This document shows positions 1 to 10,700 of a stretch of DNA of 10,750 nt, in pieces. This DNA is from Pinguiococcus pyrenoidosus (lineage: Eukaryota; Sar; Pinguiophyceae; Pinguiochrysidales; Pinguiochrysidaceae). How positions within the stretch are numbered: the stretch's first letter is position 1; each line of letters opens with the position of its first letter. Below the pieces are notes generated by a model that saw nothing but the letters and a program-made list of their open reading frames with translations, ran no database searches and had not been told where the DNA came from. The position numbers and the translations under genes are program-made. Location of the stretch: NCBI GenBank assembly GCA_019677205.1, contig JAAMXY010003362.1:1-10750 (forward strand). The letters are read 5' to 3'.

Positions 1-26
1 GTGATTTCCCCTTAATTTTTCCTCAG
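1..26 (+). other. 3' end of an intron upstream of the phosphatase (putative)
   Basis: The window opens in a T-rich stretch that ends in CAG at 24-26. This is the same acceptor form used by every other intron read here, so bases from 27 onward are probably the 5' UTR part of the exon that holds the phosphatase start. In the phosphatase frame there is a TAG at 88-90 and no ATG before 172, so this exon adds no coding sequence upstream. The matching donor would lie to the left of the window. Confidence 0.4.
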
Positions 27-171
27 GAGGCCATTTCGGAGTCCAGGAAATGGCCACAGGCCAGTCTCCCGGAAACCGGACAGAGACTAGCGTTTGTGCC
101 TACAAGAACTGGAGAGGCACGAGAAGAAACAGACAGACGAAAGCTTTGCGTTGTGCGGCCCTTCGAGACTT

Positions 172-1583
<1,412 letters not shown>

Positions 1584-1655
1584 GCGCTACCGAGCTCAGG
1601 CTGGCCGTCGCAGCGAGTTGTCGATGGCGGGAGGCGGATGGCGCGTAGCTCGGGC

Positions 1656-2032
1656 CTAGGCCTCGAGACCCAGCACCTTCCGCAGGGCCGGGTTCTGAAA
1701 GATCTGCGTCCGGCAAGAGAGCAAGCTGCGCTTCGCAGATGACCGCTCGAGGAAGGCCTCCGCAGGAGAAGAAGGTCCTTGGTCCTCGGGCGCCTGGCTC
1801 CTAAAGAGAGCAGCATCGCTCCTTGCCGCGGTCTCCCTGCCTGCCATTGCATCTTCACATGCCTCCGTGTGCCTTGCGAGCAGCTTCATCGCACACTCCG
1901 AGTTGCGAAGCGCTTCACGGAAGTTGCTCGACTGGCAAGCAATTGGGGCCGCCGCTGAATTGGGGCTACTGAGAGCCAGCGCGTTGAGCGAAAACCTCGG
2001 ACAGGTCGTGGGAGGCATGCCGCTAGTTCTAG

Positions 2033-2073
<41 letters not shown>

Positions 2074-4201
2074 CGTCTGCCGCCGCCGCTGCCAGCTGTC
2101 GTTTCTATATGTGTTGCAGCCAGCTCTACCTCTTGGGCTTGCAGGCTGAGCTCGACCTGAAAGTCGTGCAGCGACCATCCTGCCTTCTGCATTTCCATCG
2201 CCGCCGCGCGCATCGCCTTCTGGTCGCGCTTCAGGTGCTCCCGCTCGGCGGCGAGCGCACAAGACTCCTGCTGATACTGGTTCTCGAGCGCCAGGGCGTT
2301 CCGCTCTCGCTTCTTCGCATCTTCGAGCCTGTGACATGTATGTAGACCGAGTTGATCATTGACCAGATGATCAGCATGACAAGAAGACGGGGAAGGGGGA
2401 TGTTCCCAGTAAGGACAGGGACGAGACACAGCGTTGCCCTACTCTGAGAAAGGTACCTGATGGATGTTTGCTTGCTGAGCATCTCGGATTGCTCCGCTTC
2501 CTTCTTCAGGTCCATCGCTTGCTTCGCGGCGCCCGCCCGTTTCGCCTCGACTTCTTTTAAGCGCGGTTCCATCAAGGACAATTGCACCTCGAAGCAGGTT
2601 CTTGCGTGCTGCAACTGCGCGCGCTCCTCGCTCAAGGTCTCGAAGTCCGCGGCTAGCCTGGTGCGTTCCGCCAGGATCTCCGCGTCTTTGGCAGCCTTGT
2701 ATCGGTCGGTCTCCTCGCGAGCTTCGCGGGCAGCGCTTCTCGCCGCGTGAAGTTCCTGACGCACAGCGGCGAGCGAAGCCGCGCTGTCCTCCGCCTTCTT
2801 CTCTGCGAGCATCTCCTGCTGCCGAAGCCGAAGGGCGTGCTCCTCCCGGCTCCTTTCCTCCTGCGCCTGCAGACTCATCTCACGATCCTCGAGCCTTCTC
2901 TCCCACCGCTGAAGAGCCTCCTTCTCTTCCGCGAGGCGCTGCTCCGCGCCAGCAGGTAGCTCCCTTCTCGCATGTTCCAAGCGCTTTTCAAGCTCCTCCT
3001 GCGCAGCCTGCAGGACTCCATTCTCCAGCCGCAGGCCCTCCAGCTCTTTCCCCTTCGCTTCCAGCTCCCCTTGCAGCTTGCTCACTTCCTCGCACTTGCC
3101 CTCCATCCGCTCTTTCATCGCTTCGAACTCCGACCGGAGGCTGGAAAAGTCCTTCACCACTCCCGCCCGAGCAGCCTGTGCGGCTTCGAGGAGCGCATTG
3201 GTGGCCTGCACCCTGGCGCCGGCGTTCTCATTCGCTTCCGTCAGCTCGCGAACTCGATCCGCAAGAACGCTGGCCCTTGCCTCTGCCGCGCGAAGCTTCG
3301 TGACGTGCTCCGCCCGTCTCTTCTCCGCCCTCTGCCGCTTATCGATCGCGTCCTTTGCTGCCCGAAGTGTCCTTTTCTGCGCCGCGAGACGAGCTCGCAG
3401 AAGGCCTTTCTCCACCGCTTCAAAGTTCCTCTCGACGCTTGCCCTCCTCTTTAGCAGCTTCCTCTTCGCTGCCCGTTGGCCTTCCGTTCGGTCCTGCCCA
3501 GCCCCAGCTTCGGTGACCTCTGCAGTGGCAACTTCCAGCATAGCATCGAGCTCCTCGCGAAGGTCTAGCAGCGCTTTCGGGAAGTCCTCCGCAGGCTGCC
3601 AAGCAAGTTCCAGCCGATGCGTCCCTGGCCTCGACCTTGACGGACTCAGGGAAGTCTCCAGCATGTCGGGTGTCCCCCGTAGACTTGGGCGAAGCCCCTC
3701 GCGAGGACTCACGTGACTCCGATCCGTCCATGCGAGGGGGCTCTCTCCTCTCGGACCAGCGCCGTTTGGAGAGTCGGCCTCGAAGTCCTCTGAATACGCG
3801 GAGGACGTCTCCTCGCTGGGTCTGCGCACCAAGCGCCGCGTCTGTCTGGCGCCCAGAGAGCCTCTGCGGCTAGGACGCTTGTGAAACGTCACATCCTTAC
3901 TGAAAGAAACTCGGGAGTCATCAAAGTCATCCGAGTACTCATCTCCCACTTCCTCTTCTTCTGTGCCTCGCGCGGCTTCTCGTCGTGCTTTTGGACTCGG
4001 AGCTTCTCGTCGCTGTGTGCGCTGCAGACTGGCCACTACGCGTCGCCCAGTGACAGGCTCGTGAAAGAGGTTTGGAGAGGGAGGCTCCGACCGCAGTGGC
4101 GCAGAGGCCGAGTCGAAGTCCTCTGAATAGGAATTCCCCTCGGACACCTCGAACTCCAGTGTCACGGCACTGACTTCACTCGCTTCGTCAACTTCCGCCA
4201 T
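1656..4201 (-). CDS. Long coiled-coil protein with YSEDF boxes, two exons (possibly centrosomal/ciliary)
   Basis: Reading from 4201 down, exon 1 is 4201-2457 and exon 2 is 2328-1656, with a 128-bp intron (GTACCT...CACAG). The product is 805 residues. Residues 1-200 are low-complexity, rich in Ser, Pro and charged residues, with three similar boxes: YSEDF at 25-29, YSDDF at 89-93 and YSEDF at 136-140. Residues about 205-655 are almost continuous heptad-rich helix (for example EELEKRLEHARREL), dense in Glu, Arg, Ala and Leu. Exon 2 continues the helix (LEDAKKRERNALALENQYQQ) in frame, which confirms the splice, then has an 11-Ser tract at 669-679 and a non-helical tail. Such architecture is common in centriole, transition-fibre and basal-body proteins. 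An FBF1-like protein is one candidate, but coiled coils are poor identifiers and I do not claim a family. The stop is 72 bp from the stop of the convergent phosphatase gene. Confidence 0.82.
2035..2067. repeat. (CTG)11 trinucleotide run encoding poly-Ser on the minus strand
   Basis: A pure CTG run on the + strand is read as AGC in the coiled-coil gene and gives 11 consecutive serines (residues 669-679). It lies just after the end of the predicted helix, so length change would mostly alter a flexible linker. Slippage-prone; other frames read poly-Leu and poly-Gln and are shadows. Confidence 0.95.
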
Positions 4202-4373
4202 TCCTCATTCACCCTCTTTCCCTTTCCCTTTCCCTCCGCTCTTCGCGCCTCGGTGGAGGGCCTTTTCAGAGGAGGCGAGAGAAGCGAAGAGGTCGAAAGC
4301 CCTGCTGAAGAGCCTGGGATGATTTCAAACGGTCCGCAAGCTTCACGGTCAGCTGACTGGCTGGGTGCGATGG
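4202..4373. promoter_or_regulatory. Shared upstream region between divergent genes 2 and 3
   Basis: Only 172 bp separate the coiled-coil start (minus strand, 4201) from the proposed start of the next gene (plus strand, 4374), so both promoters must lie here or overlap the genes. The left part is pyrimidine-rich, with three tandem CTTTCC units at about 4216-4233. I see no clear TATA box or initiator. An open frame runs into gene 3 from about 4326, so part of this interval could also be coding. Confidence 0.4.
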
Positions 4374-5219
4374 ATGGACAGATTCAATACAACGATCACA
4401 GGCGCGAACATGATGGAAGCAGCTTGTACTACTTCTACAACGACGAAGCCTACCGTGTCCAACTACAGGGTTAGGGTGGAAGGCTTCGAGTCGTAAGGTA
4501 TGACCAAGAAAATCCGCGCTACGCCGGTCTCCAAGAAGATTAAGATCGTTGCTTCTTCAGGCTTGCTCCTGTTGTTGTCGTCAGTCCAACCACCCACTGC
4601 GACAACATTGCCAAGATCAACGCCGTCGTGGCGCAGTACGAAGCTAAAATCTCTCCTAGGATTGTGAGACACAAAAGCAGGTTTGACTGTCCGTCTGATA
4701 CTCGGTCTGAAAAGTCTGCAGCCCCTGCGGACACAAACTACAAGATCCTTTCAAACGATAGCATCATCCAAGGAGCACCGCTACTAGCAGCAGCAGAGTA
4801 TTCCCAGCTTTCCAGAGGGAAGAGGGTGCTCATAGATTTGTTTATTCACTCACTGAGTTGGTCGTTCCTCTGCTTATCTACCCAACACGCGCACGTCGGA
4901 ACGCCATAGGTCTTTCGCGATTTGTAAAAGGGCCATCACAAAGTTGTTGAATGTGCCTGCGCAGCAGTGCTGCGCTTCCTCAACGCTTCCAAGCTGTTCG
5001 AGGAGAAAGGCTTCGGCCAGGTGCCCATCTGGGCATTTATCTCAGAGGTAACTATCAGTCGCGGCCGCGAAGAAGCGTCGTTGACAAGGTCCGCGGTGGA
5101 TGACGTTGTTCGGTGCCGCAGGATTTATTTTATTTATTTTATTTTTTTTGCAGCTGGACGGTATTGCGGATTCCAGCATCCCTACGGAGGGGTACGTCGA
5201 CGATGGAGAAGCGCACTAG
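4374..5219 (+). CDS. Unrecognised small protein, five exons
   Basis: Proposed exons are 4374-4492, 4561-4680, 4797-4909, 4965-5047 and 5154-5219, giving 166 residues. Introns are GTAAGG...TTCAG, GTTTGA...CAG, GTCTTT...GCGCAG and GTAACT...TTGCAG. Each junction keeps the frame: exon 1 ends in a split serine codon completed by exon 2 (VEGFES-LAPVVVVSPT), and exon 3 ends in a split codon completed by exon 4 (ARRNAI-AVLRFLN). The last acceptor has a long T-rich tract. The protein has a Thr-rich N-terminus, moderately hydrophobic stretches at about 41-48 and 95-108, a basic patch at 111-114 and an acidic tail ending VDDGEAH. Weak points: the acceptor of exon 3 lies in a CAGCAGCAG run, the acceptor of exon 4 in CAGCAG, and ATG 4410 is an alternative start. 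I recognise no domain. A 69-codon minus-strand frame at 4463-4672 overlaps exons 1-2 and is less likely. Confidence 0.6.
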
Positions 5220-5577
5220 GCGAGCTTGGAAGGCCTGCTAGCGCGAACCAAAAGCCTCGAGGTGACGACGGCGATGGGAAGAAGACTTCGAGAAGAAGAC
5301 TTCGAGAAGAAGACTTCGAGAAGAAGACTTCGAGAAGAAGACCTGGAGAAGAAGGCTGCGAGGGGGACGACTGCCAGGCACGGGGTGCGAACCGCTACTG
5401 ACTGTCATTATTTTGTGTGCCCTACTCGACACCTTATGGCTCCTTCGTAGTGTGGATTGGGTCCACCTCCGCGGCCAAATGCGCCTTGCCGCTTCGCTTC
5501 GTCTGAGAAACGGCCAGCGCAAGGGTTTGCAGAATATGAGCCGTGAACCCCTCCTACTGCGTCAGGCGCATCCAGCT
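5220..5577. other. Convergent intergenic stretch between genes 3 and 4
   Basis: This 358-bp stretch lies between the stops of two convergent genes and would hold both 3' UTRs. It contains the 14-bp tandem repeat at 5279-5362. Otherwise I see no conserved reading frame, RNA gene or clear AATAAA signal in either direction. The plus-strand reading frame that crosses it from 4967 is the unspliced continuation of exon 4 of gene 3, broken by an intron, and is not a separate gene. Confidence 0.6.
5279..5362. repeat. 14-bp tandem repeat, six units
   Basis: Unit AAGAAGACTTCGAG occurs four times perfectly (5279-5334), then twice with two changes each (5335-5348 and 5349-5362). Each unit contains the small palindrome GAAGACTTC. 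The unit length is not a multiple of three, so every frame cycles through all three readings, giving an apparent 14-residue peptide repeat. This argues against a coding role. It sits in the 3' flank of both convergent genes. Confidence 0.93.
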
Positions 5578-7114
5578 TCACTTTCTAGCCTTTACCATGC
5601 ACGTGACTTCGGGAACTGGAACGAGGCAGTGAATCGCCACGTCTATGAGCTTCATGAGGCTCGCAACGAGCAACAGAATTGCCGACGGGCCGAGTCTGTA
5701 CGAGAACTCGGACTCGACTTCCAACCCTGTCGACAGCTCGAGGTGCTAGTGAGCAAACAATTCCCTGCCAGAATGAAGCAAGCACACCTCTGCACTCTTA
5801 CCGTCTACGACGGTCACACCCTCGTCGGGGAAGTTTTCGCCACATGCTTGGGTGTACGTGAGGACAGATATGATCCCTGAAATGCAGCCGACCGTGCCCG
5901 TCACGATGCCAAAGAGGCGCTGACAATTGACGTCCCCTGCGCGTGCCCCCCCCGCCCCAGTTAGACGCGCTCGCTTGAGAGGAGAGGCTTCTCTCCCTCG
6001 CACGAACCATCGAGGTGACTCCGCTGGATGTCTGTCGCAAGTTGTGGAATGGCGGTAACGAAAGACAGAATGGCCACCGAGAACGTCCCTTCCGCCGCGT
6101 CCTGCAGATGCGAAAGGAATCAAGATTGATGCAGAAGAAGTTCTTCGAGGGGATCCTCTCCGTGAGGGCTGTTTGCAGTACGTACTCGGCACTCGTCGCA
6201 GTTGTCGAAGTAATCGTCGTTGCAGTACTCGGAGTCGTCCCAGTCGATGAAGAACGTATCTGTGCACAGAAAGCGTGGCATGAGCGGACATCCTGCAATC
6301 CTCCACGGAGCTATCCTCCACAAGGGCTTGGCGGTTCTGCCCCGGCGCTTGCGGGGAGCCAGGTCAGCTTGAATCGTCGCCAAAATGGAAAGGACGCCCA
6401 AGCAGCCTCTTCGTGGACGGGGTGACGGGCGCGAGCCTTACCTTCGTTGGTTTCGAAGACGACCCCATTGGGAGACACGTATCCGTCCCACATCACGCCC
6501 GTCCGCACGTCGCCAGATGATGTGTTTGTCAGCTGTTTTCCAAAACCGACCTCGTGAGAATCCGTTCTGCTCTCAGCATCCTGTCCGGCGGCCCTCGAAC
6601 CTTGCTCTCAACTTCGAACGTCGACCAGGCCGTTGCGATGATCACATCCTCGTCCGTGCTTAGGCTTATGACGGGTATCAGCTGGCGGCAGAGTTTGGAA
6701 GGTCAATCGTTGGGAAGGTTAATCGTTGGGAAGATGCATCTGCCGAGGCGCTTCGATGTGACTTCCGCACCTGCATGACCAGCGCCACGAAGGACAAGAA
6801 TGCTGCAGTAAGCATCATCCGCGCACGCAACGGCTGCTTCTCATACTTCTTGTATCCGCAGCGCCCGATGCATCTGCAATGCAATTGTCATGGCTCGTGC
6901 TTCGGGCATCTCGGTGTGCGAAGTTCTTTCGCGGCTTCTCAGGCTCGGCTTCTCTCTGCTTTCGAGTCGCGACATCTCTCGCGACAAAATCGGTCCTGTC
7001 CTGCCGCAGCCTTCCGCACCTGCAGCACGGTTGATTCTCTGCCACGGCAACGAAGCAGCCGCACTCGAAGCAAGGGGGCAGCGGCAAAAGGATTCCGTCG
7101 TCGCAGACGCCCAT
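5578..7114 (-). CDS. Four-pass membrane protein with Cys-rich N-terminus, eight exons, family unknown
   Basis: Reading from 7114 down, exons are 7114-7020, 6873-6771, 6681-6601, 6532-6442, 6259-6186, 6101-6008, 5936-5802 and 5726-5578, encoding 273 residues. All seven introns (146, 89, 68, 182, 84, 71 and 75 bp) are GT...CAG, and every junction restores frame, including split codons at residues 32, 124, 180 and 225. Residues 1-40 hold 10 cysteines (PPCFECGC, PCCRCIGRC), suited to metal binding or palmitoylation. Predicted membrane segments lie at about 51-73, 153-173, 184-207 and 239-263. The first loop (74-150) has an N-glycosylation sequon at N96, three tryptophans and C136, C144 and C147 in an acidic patch (EYCNDDYFDNCDEC). 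The second loop is about 30 residues with C211. The topology recalls tetraspanin- or claudin-like proteins, but I see no CCG signature and do not assign a family. Donors GTTCGA and GTTCGT are weak, so introns 3 and 6 are the least certain. Confidence 0.75.
6699..6730. repeat. 16-bp tandem duplication inside intron 2 of gene 4
   Basis: AAGGTCAATCGTTGGG at 6699-6714 is followed directly by a copy with one change at 6715-6730. It lies wholly inside the 89-bp intron 6770-6682 and does not touch either splice site, as expected of a tolerated intronic duplication. Confidence 0.9.
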
Positions 7115-7501
7115 GGCCCTTCTTGGGCTGTCGCGTCCGGCCGATCCTGCGAGAGCCCTCGACGGGTTCTAAGAAGAGAAAGACGATGGGAGACGGCGGA
7201 GAACGGCAGCTCTCGGGGCCTCGATCGGCTAGAGAAAGATGGCGCAGGACACCACGGACACGTGTGCTGGCAAGAATCAACGTTGGTGAAAGATGTGGAA
7301 TCAAGGGGACATGATATCTTGTGTTTTCAAAAGTATCATGCTGTATATTTGGTATCCAAACTTTCAAAACAAACAATTCCAACGGCTGCTCTATCCCCCT
7401 GTTTTAAAGACATTCCTCCTGTTTGGCCGGAATTCCGAACCGAAATTCCGAACCGTGCTGGGCTGGTTGTGACATGACGGACATGTTCTCAAAAGAAGAG
7501 A
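7115..7501. other. Upstream region of gene 4 grading into the transposon flank
   Basis: No gene seen. The left part (to about 7290) is GC-rich like the host genes and should carry the promoter and 5' UTR of gene 4. From about 7300 the sequence becomes AT-rich, and it contains a 13-bp period direct repeat at 7431-7455 and a weak match to the phased array at about 7326-7368. The change in base composition is a plausible place for the left boundary of the mobile element, but without its right end the boundary cannot be fixed. Confidence 0.4.
7431..7455. repeat. 13-bp period direct repeat
   Basis: AATTCCGAACCG occurs at 7431-7442 and again at 7444-7455. The first copy overlaps the palindrome CGGAATTCCG (7428-7437). 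It lies 50-70 bp upstream of the phased array and could be part of the transposon end, though the evidence for function is only its position. Confidence 0.85.
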
Positions 7502-7648
7502 TCTTGAAAAGTATACAAAAATGGAACAAGCATCTCGAACGGTATACCAAATCTTGAAAAATATACACAATCTTCATTCATGTCTCGAACAGTAGACATC
7601 TTATCTTGATCAGTAGGCACTTCGCCGTCTGCGTCTTGAAAAGTAGGC
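7502..7648 (+). repeat. Six-copy phased motif array upstream of the transposase
   Basis: Copies of a motif with consensus TCTYGAANAGTA start at 7502, 7533, 7552, 7583, 7604 and 7634. Spacings are 31, 19, 31, 21 and 30 bp, so it can be read as a dimer of about 50 bp repeated three times. Copies 1, 3, 5 and 6 have TCTTGA and copies 2 and 4 have TCTCGA; after the core come GTATAC, GTAGAC or GTAGGC variants. The array ends about 60 bp before the transposase ATG. MULEs and other DNA transposons often carry subterminal repeats bound by their transposase; an alternative is a set of promoter activator sites. Function is inferred from arrangement only. Confidence 0.75.
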
Positions 7649-7707
7649 GGACGGCGACTGCGACGCCGGAGGGCGGCCACTGGTTCCCTCCAAGACGACA
7701 TCGCTCA

Positions 7708-10700
7708 ATGGCTCGGGTACGGCAAACCATATCCAGTCGGCAACCCCCGACCAAAAAGCCGCGCCGCCGCAAAGAGCGTCCTCCGCAAATGAGAAACCCG
7801 CCGACAAAGCGAAAGCCGAGAGAAGACTCCCCTCCTCGCGTTCTGGAAGAGGAAGACTCCTGGGGACCCGAGGAGAGCAAGCGGAAAGATGGCAACCTCT
7901 TGTGGAAGCTGGAGTTCGATGCGATGCCGCAGCTTCCAGAGGTTGGAGATGCCTTTGAGTCCCTCACGCATCTACGTGAGCATATCAAGGTCTGCCACGT
8001 CGCCTGGAGACGCAGCTACAGGCATCCGGCGAATGGAACGAACACCGCAAGACGATTCGTGGTGTCATGCACAGTGGACGACTGCGGATTCTTCCTCAAG
8101 TGCGCTCACAGCAAGAGCGCTGATGGAATGGTCGTCAAACAGGCATGCGCGCACACCTGTCGGCCGGAAGATCACAAACGCGGCTACGAACACGTAACGG
8201 CCGACGTGCTCGTTAGATACTTTCGCGATGATATCCTGCAATTCGAGTCTTCGAGGACGAATCTTCGCGACTTCCGGGCATTTATGGTCGAGCAGTATGG
8301 GCTAGACCCACAAAAAAACATCACTCATAGGGCGATGAAGTTGGTTAGAGAGGAGAAAGCCGAGAGCAGTTATTGCTACCTGCGCGCTTGGCTAGACTCT
8401 TTGTCTCGCGACTTTCTGTACGACGTCAAGCAAGAGTGGGCACGGACTGCGTCAGGGAAAAGCCGCTTTCAACGGGTCTATGTTGGGGGTGGGAGCCTAG
8501 CAGACTGTGCGAGATGCGCACGTCCTGTGTACAGTGTCGACGGGGCGCACCTCAGTGGAGAACAGACTCACGGCGGAACGCTTCTGATATTCTCAGGGTA
8601 CGGGCCTTCATCCGCCAGGCGGGTATGCATACTCGCGTTCGCGGTCGTCCCATCAGAAACATGCGAGGAAATGACCTGGTTTCTGCGCAACGTGAGGGAC
8701 TCGATTCCCTCTCTGGCGCAAGAAGAGTTTCTTCTAGTGTCAGACAGGGGAAGTGGTCTTGTTAAGGAGATCGCAGACGGGGTTTTCCCCAATGCACAGT
8801 GGCGACCTTGCGCCGAGCACCTGGTGCGAAATGTCAGGGCCCACTACGGGAAGCATTTCTTGCCGTCCGAGATGAGCGATGCATTCCGCAGGATGGTGAA
8901 GACGCTGGACACCGTCGAGTTCCGGTCACTCTTTGATCACTTCTTGGAGGCGTCTCTAACGCATGAGAAAGGCTGTCTCTTTACGCTGGCAGCAGGGGAC
9001 TCGATGAATCCTTACGAGAAGGACATCAAAGGGTACTTGCCTCACCCTAGCGCCTTCTGCAACATATTTTTCAAGGTCCCATGTCACGGAGTGATCACGT
9101 CGAACTCGACGGAGATCGCAAACGGCGTGGCGAAAGCGATAGGTGCGAGGAGGGCAGAGGTGATGGAGCTAGTCGAAGCCCTTCTAGCCTGGAACATGGA
9201 AAAGAAGGCAATGGTGAGTCCCGTACGATCGTAAATCAGCGTCGCCATTGGTAACCTACGCGTCGTATGCAGGTCCGTGAAGAGTACGAAGAATTCGAGA
9301 GGAGCCTTGGGAGTCAACTCCCCCCGCCGTCCACGTATGAGTCGCTGACTCTTCCGTGGGCAAGAGAGCTGGCTGCCCGTGGATCAAAAAGCAGGCAGTA
9401 CATAGCCGTTGTGGATAGCGGCTTGGCTGGCCAAGTACTTGTCTCCAGCACAGTCAGCCTTGGAAAGTCGTACGATGTGAACGTTCTTCAGAATTCGTGC
9501 CAATGTGCGAAGTTCCTGCTGGATCGAGTTCCATGTGTCCATCTCCTCTGTGCTCGCTCTGCTTGGAGGGATCAAGCGGACGCGGTGTCGAAGCCGGCGC
9601 CGCCTCTTTCCTTTCCAAGGTACTGTACGAAGGAGGCCTACGACGTCTTCGTCGGTGGATCTGGCAAGTCGAACTCCTTTCCAGGCACCGCAAGGGAAAC
9701 GTTTGGTCCTGCTGACTATGCCCCAGACGATTGTGGGCCAGAAGGTGCTTGGATGAATCTCACGGAAAGGCTCCGCCGCGCGGGAAGACGGCCAACAAAG
9801 CGATTCAAGAGCAAGGGCGAAGTTGGTGGTCATGCTGCGATGCCGCCCGGACTCAAAGAATCAGTGAGAGGCATATCTAGACGACGAAAAAGCGAGTTTA
9901 AGGTAAGTCAAAAGCCAAGAGGTTGGGCGAAAAGCGCCCTGCGCGAGCCCCGTCAGGCGCCTCGAATCACTCGCGATACGCCGGCGAAGCGAACAAGTCG
10001 CCGAGTCAGAACCACAGCGCCATCTCAGGAGAGTTGCAGCTCAATGGTGATGGCCATCAAAACGGTGCCAAGTTCATCCGCGTCATTCTCTGCCGAGCTC
10101 ATACGGTTCTTAGACCGCATGAAGATGAAGATAGCTCCAGTCCCCGCCGACGGGAACTGCGGATTTCATGCAGTCGCGGCAGGAATCGGAGGAATGACAA
10201 CTCAGAAAATCGTTCGGGAAGTCACTGCGAGAGAGATTGCGAACAGTATCGTCGGAATCCCGCCCGAAACGCTTCGGCACTACATTCACGGGGACTCGCC
10301 TCTGCACAAGTGTGAAAAGCTGCTAGAAACATGTACAACGCCGGGCGCATGGGCATCGTCCGATCATCTCAAGTTCGCAGCCCTCGGTTTCCGGCGAAAC
10401 ATCGTATATGTAGTCCGAGGTAGCCTGAGGGGAGAGATTGTGTATGGCACAAGCTGGAACAAGCGCAACGCACTGTTCCAGTTGCCAACTTGTGATGATC
10501 TATCTCCATCGATAGACTTCGGAGTCTATCATGATGGGGCGGCTCACTTTCAGGCCATCATCTTTAAAGACAAGGTGGGTCAGATGACCGAAATCTCCAA
10601 GGCAAATGGCTTCGCAGTAGCCTCAGCAGAAGCAAAGAGCGACGACGGCTTCGCAGTAGCCTCAGCAGAAGCAAAGAGCGACGACGGCTTCGCAGAGTCG

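Noticed and set aside
2029-2345. Poly-Gln and poly-Leu reading frames around the CTG run
   Set aside because: They are other-frame readings of the (CTG)11 tract in the coiled-coil gene.
2231-2456. C-terminal 75 residues of the unspliced coiled-coil frame
   Set aside because: They switch abruptly from charged helix to hydrophobic sequence exactly at a GTACCT donor, and exon 2 resumes the helix in frame after a CACAG acceptor.
4216-4234. CTTTCC tandem as an internal telomere-like repeat
   Set aside because: Only three units and not a known telomere unit; ordinary pyrimidine-rich upstream sequence is enough.
4463-4672. Minus-strand 69-codon gene
   Set aside because: It reads fairly naturally but overlaps two plus-strand exons that splice in frame, and has no splice partners of its own.
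4967-5401. Single 144-codon plus-strand gene
   Set aside because: It mixes a real exon (4965-5047), a T-rich intron and a 14-bp repeat; the joined exon at 5154-5219 gives a better ending.
7502-7648. CRISPR-like array
   Set aside because: The repeats are about 12 bp and degenerate, spacers are short and of two length classes, and the context is a eukaryotic transposon.
7606-7707. TTG start for the transposase at 7606
   Set aside because: Eukaryotic initiation is expected at ATG; 7708 is the first in-frame ATG, and the preceding codons lie within the motif array.
9903-10028. Possible intron from GTAAGT (9903) to CTCAG (10028)
   Set aside because: The frame is open straight across and remains in phase with both the SWIM exon and the OTU domain, so no intron is needed. 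The spliced form would also keep frame (126 bp), so it could be an optional intron; only RNA data can exclude that.
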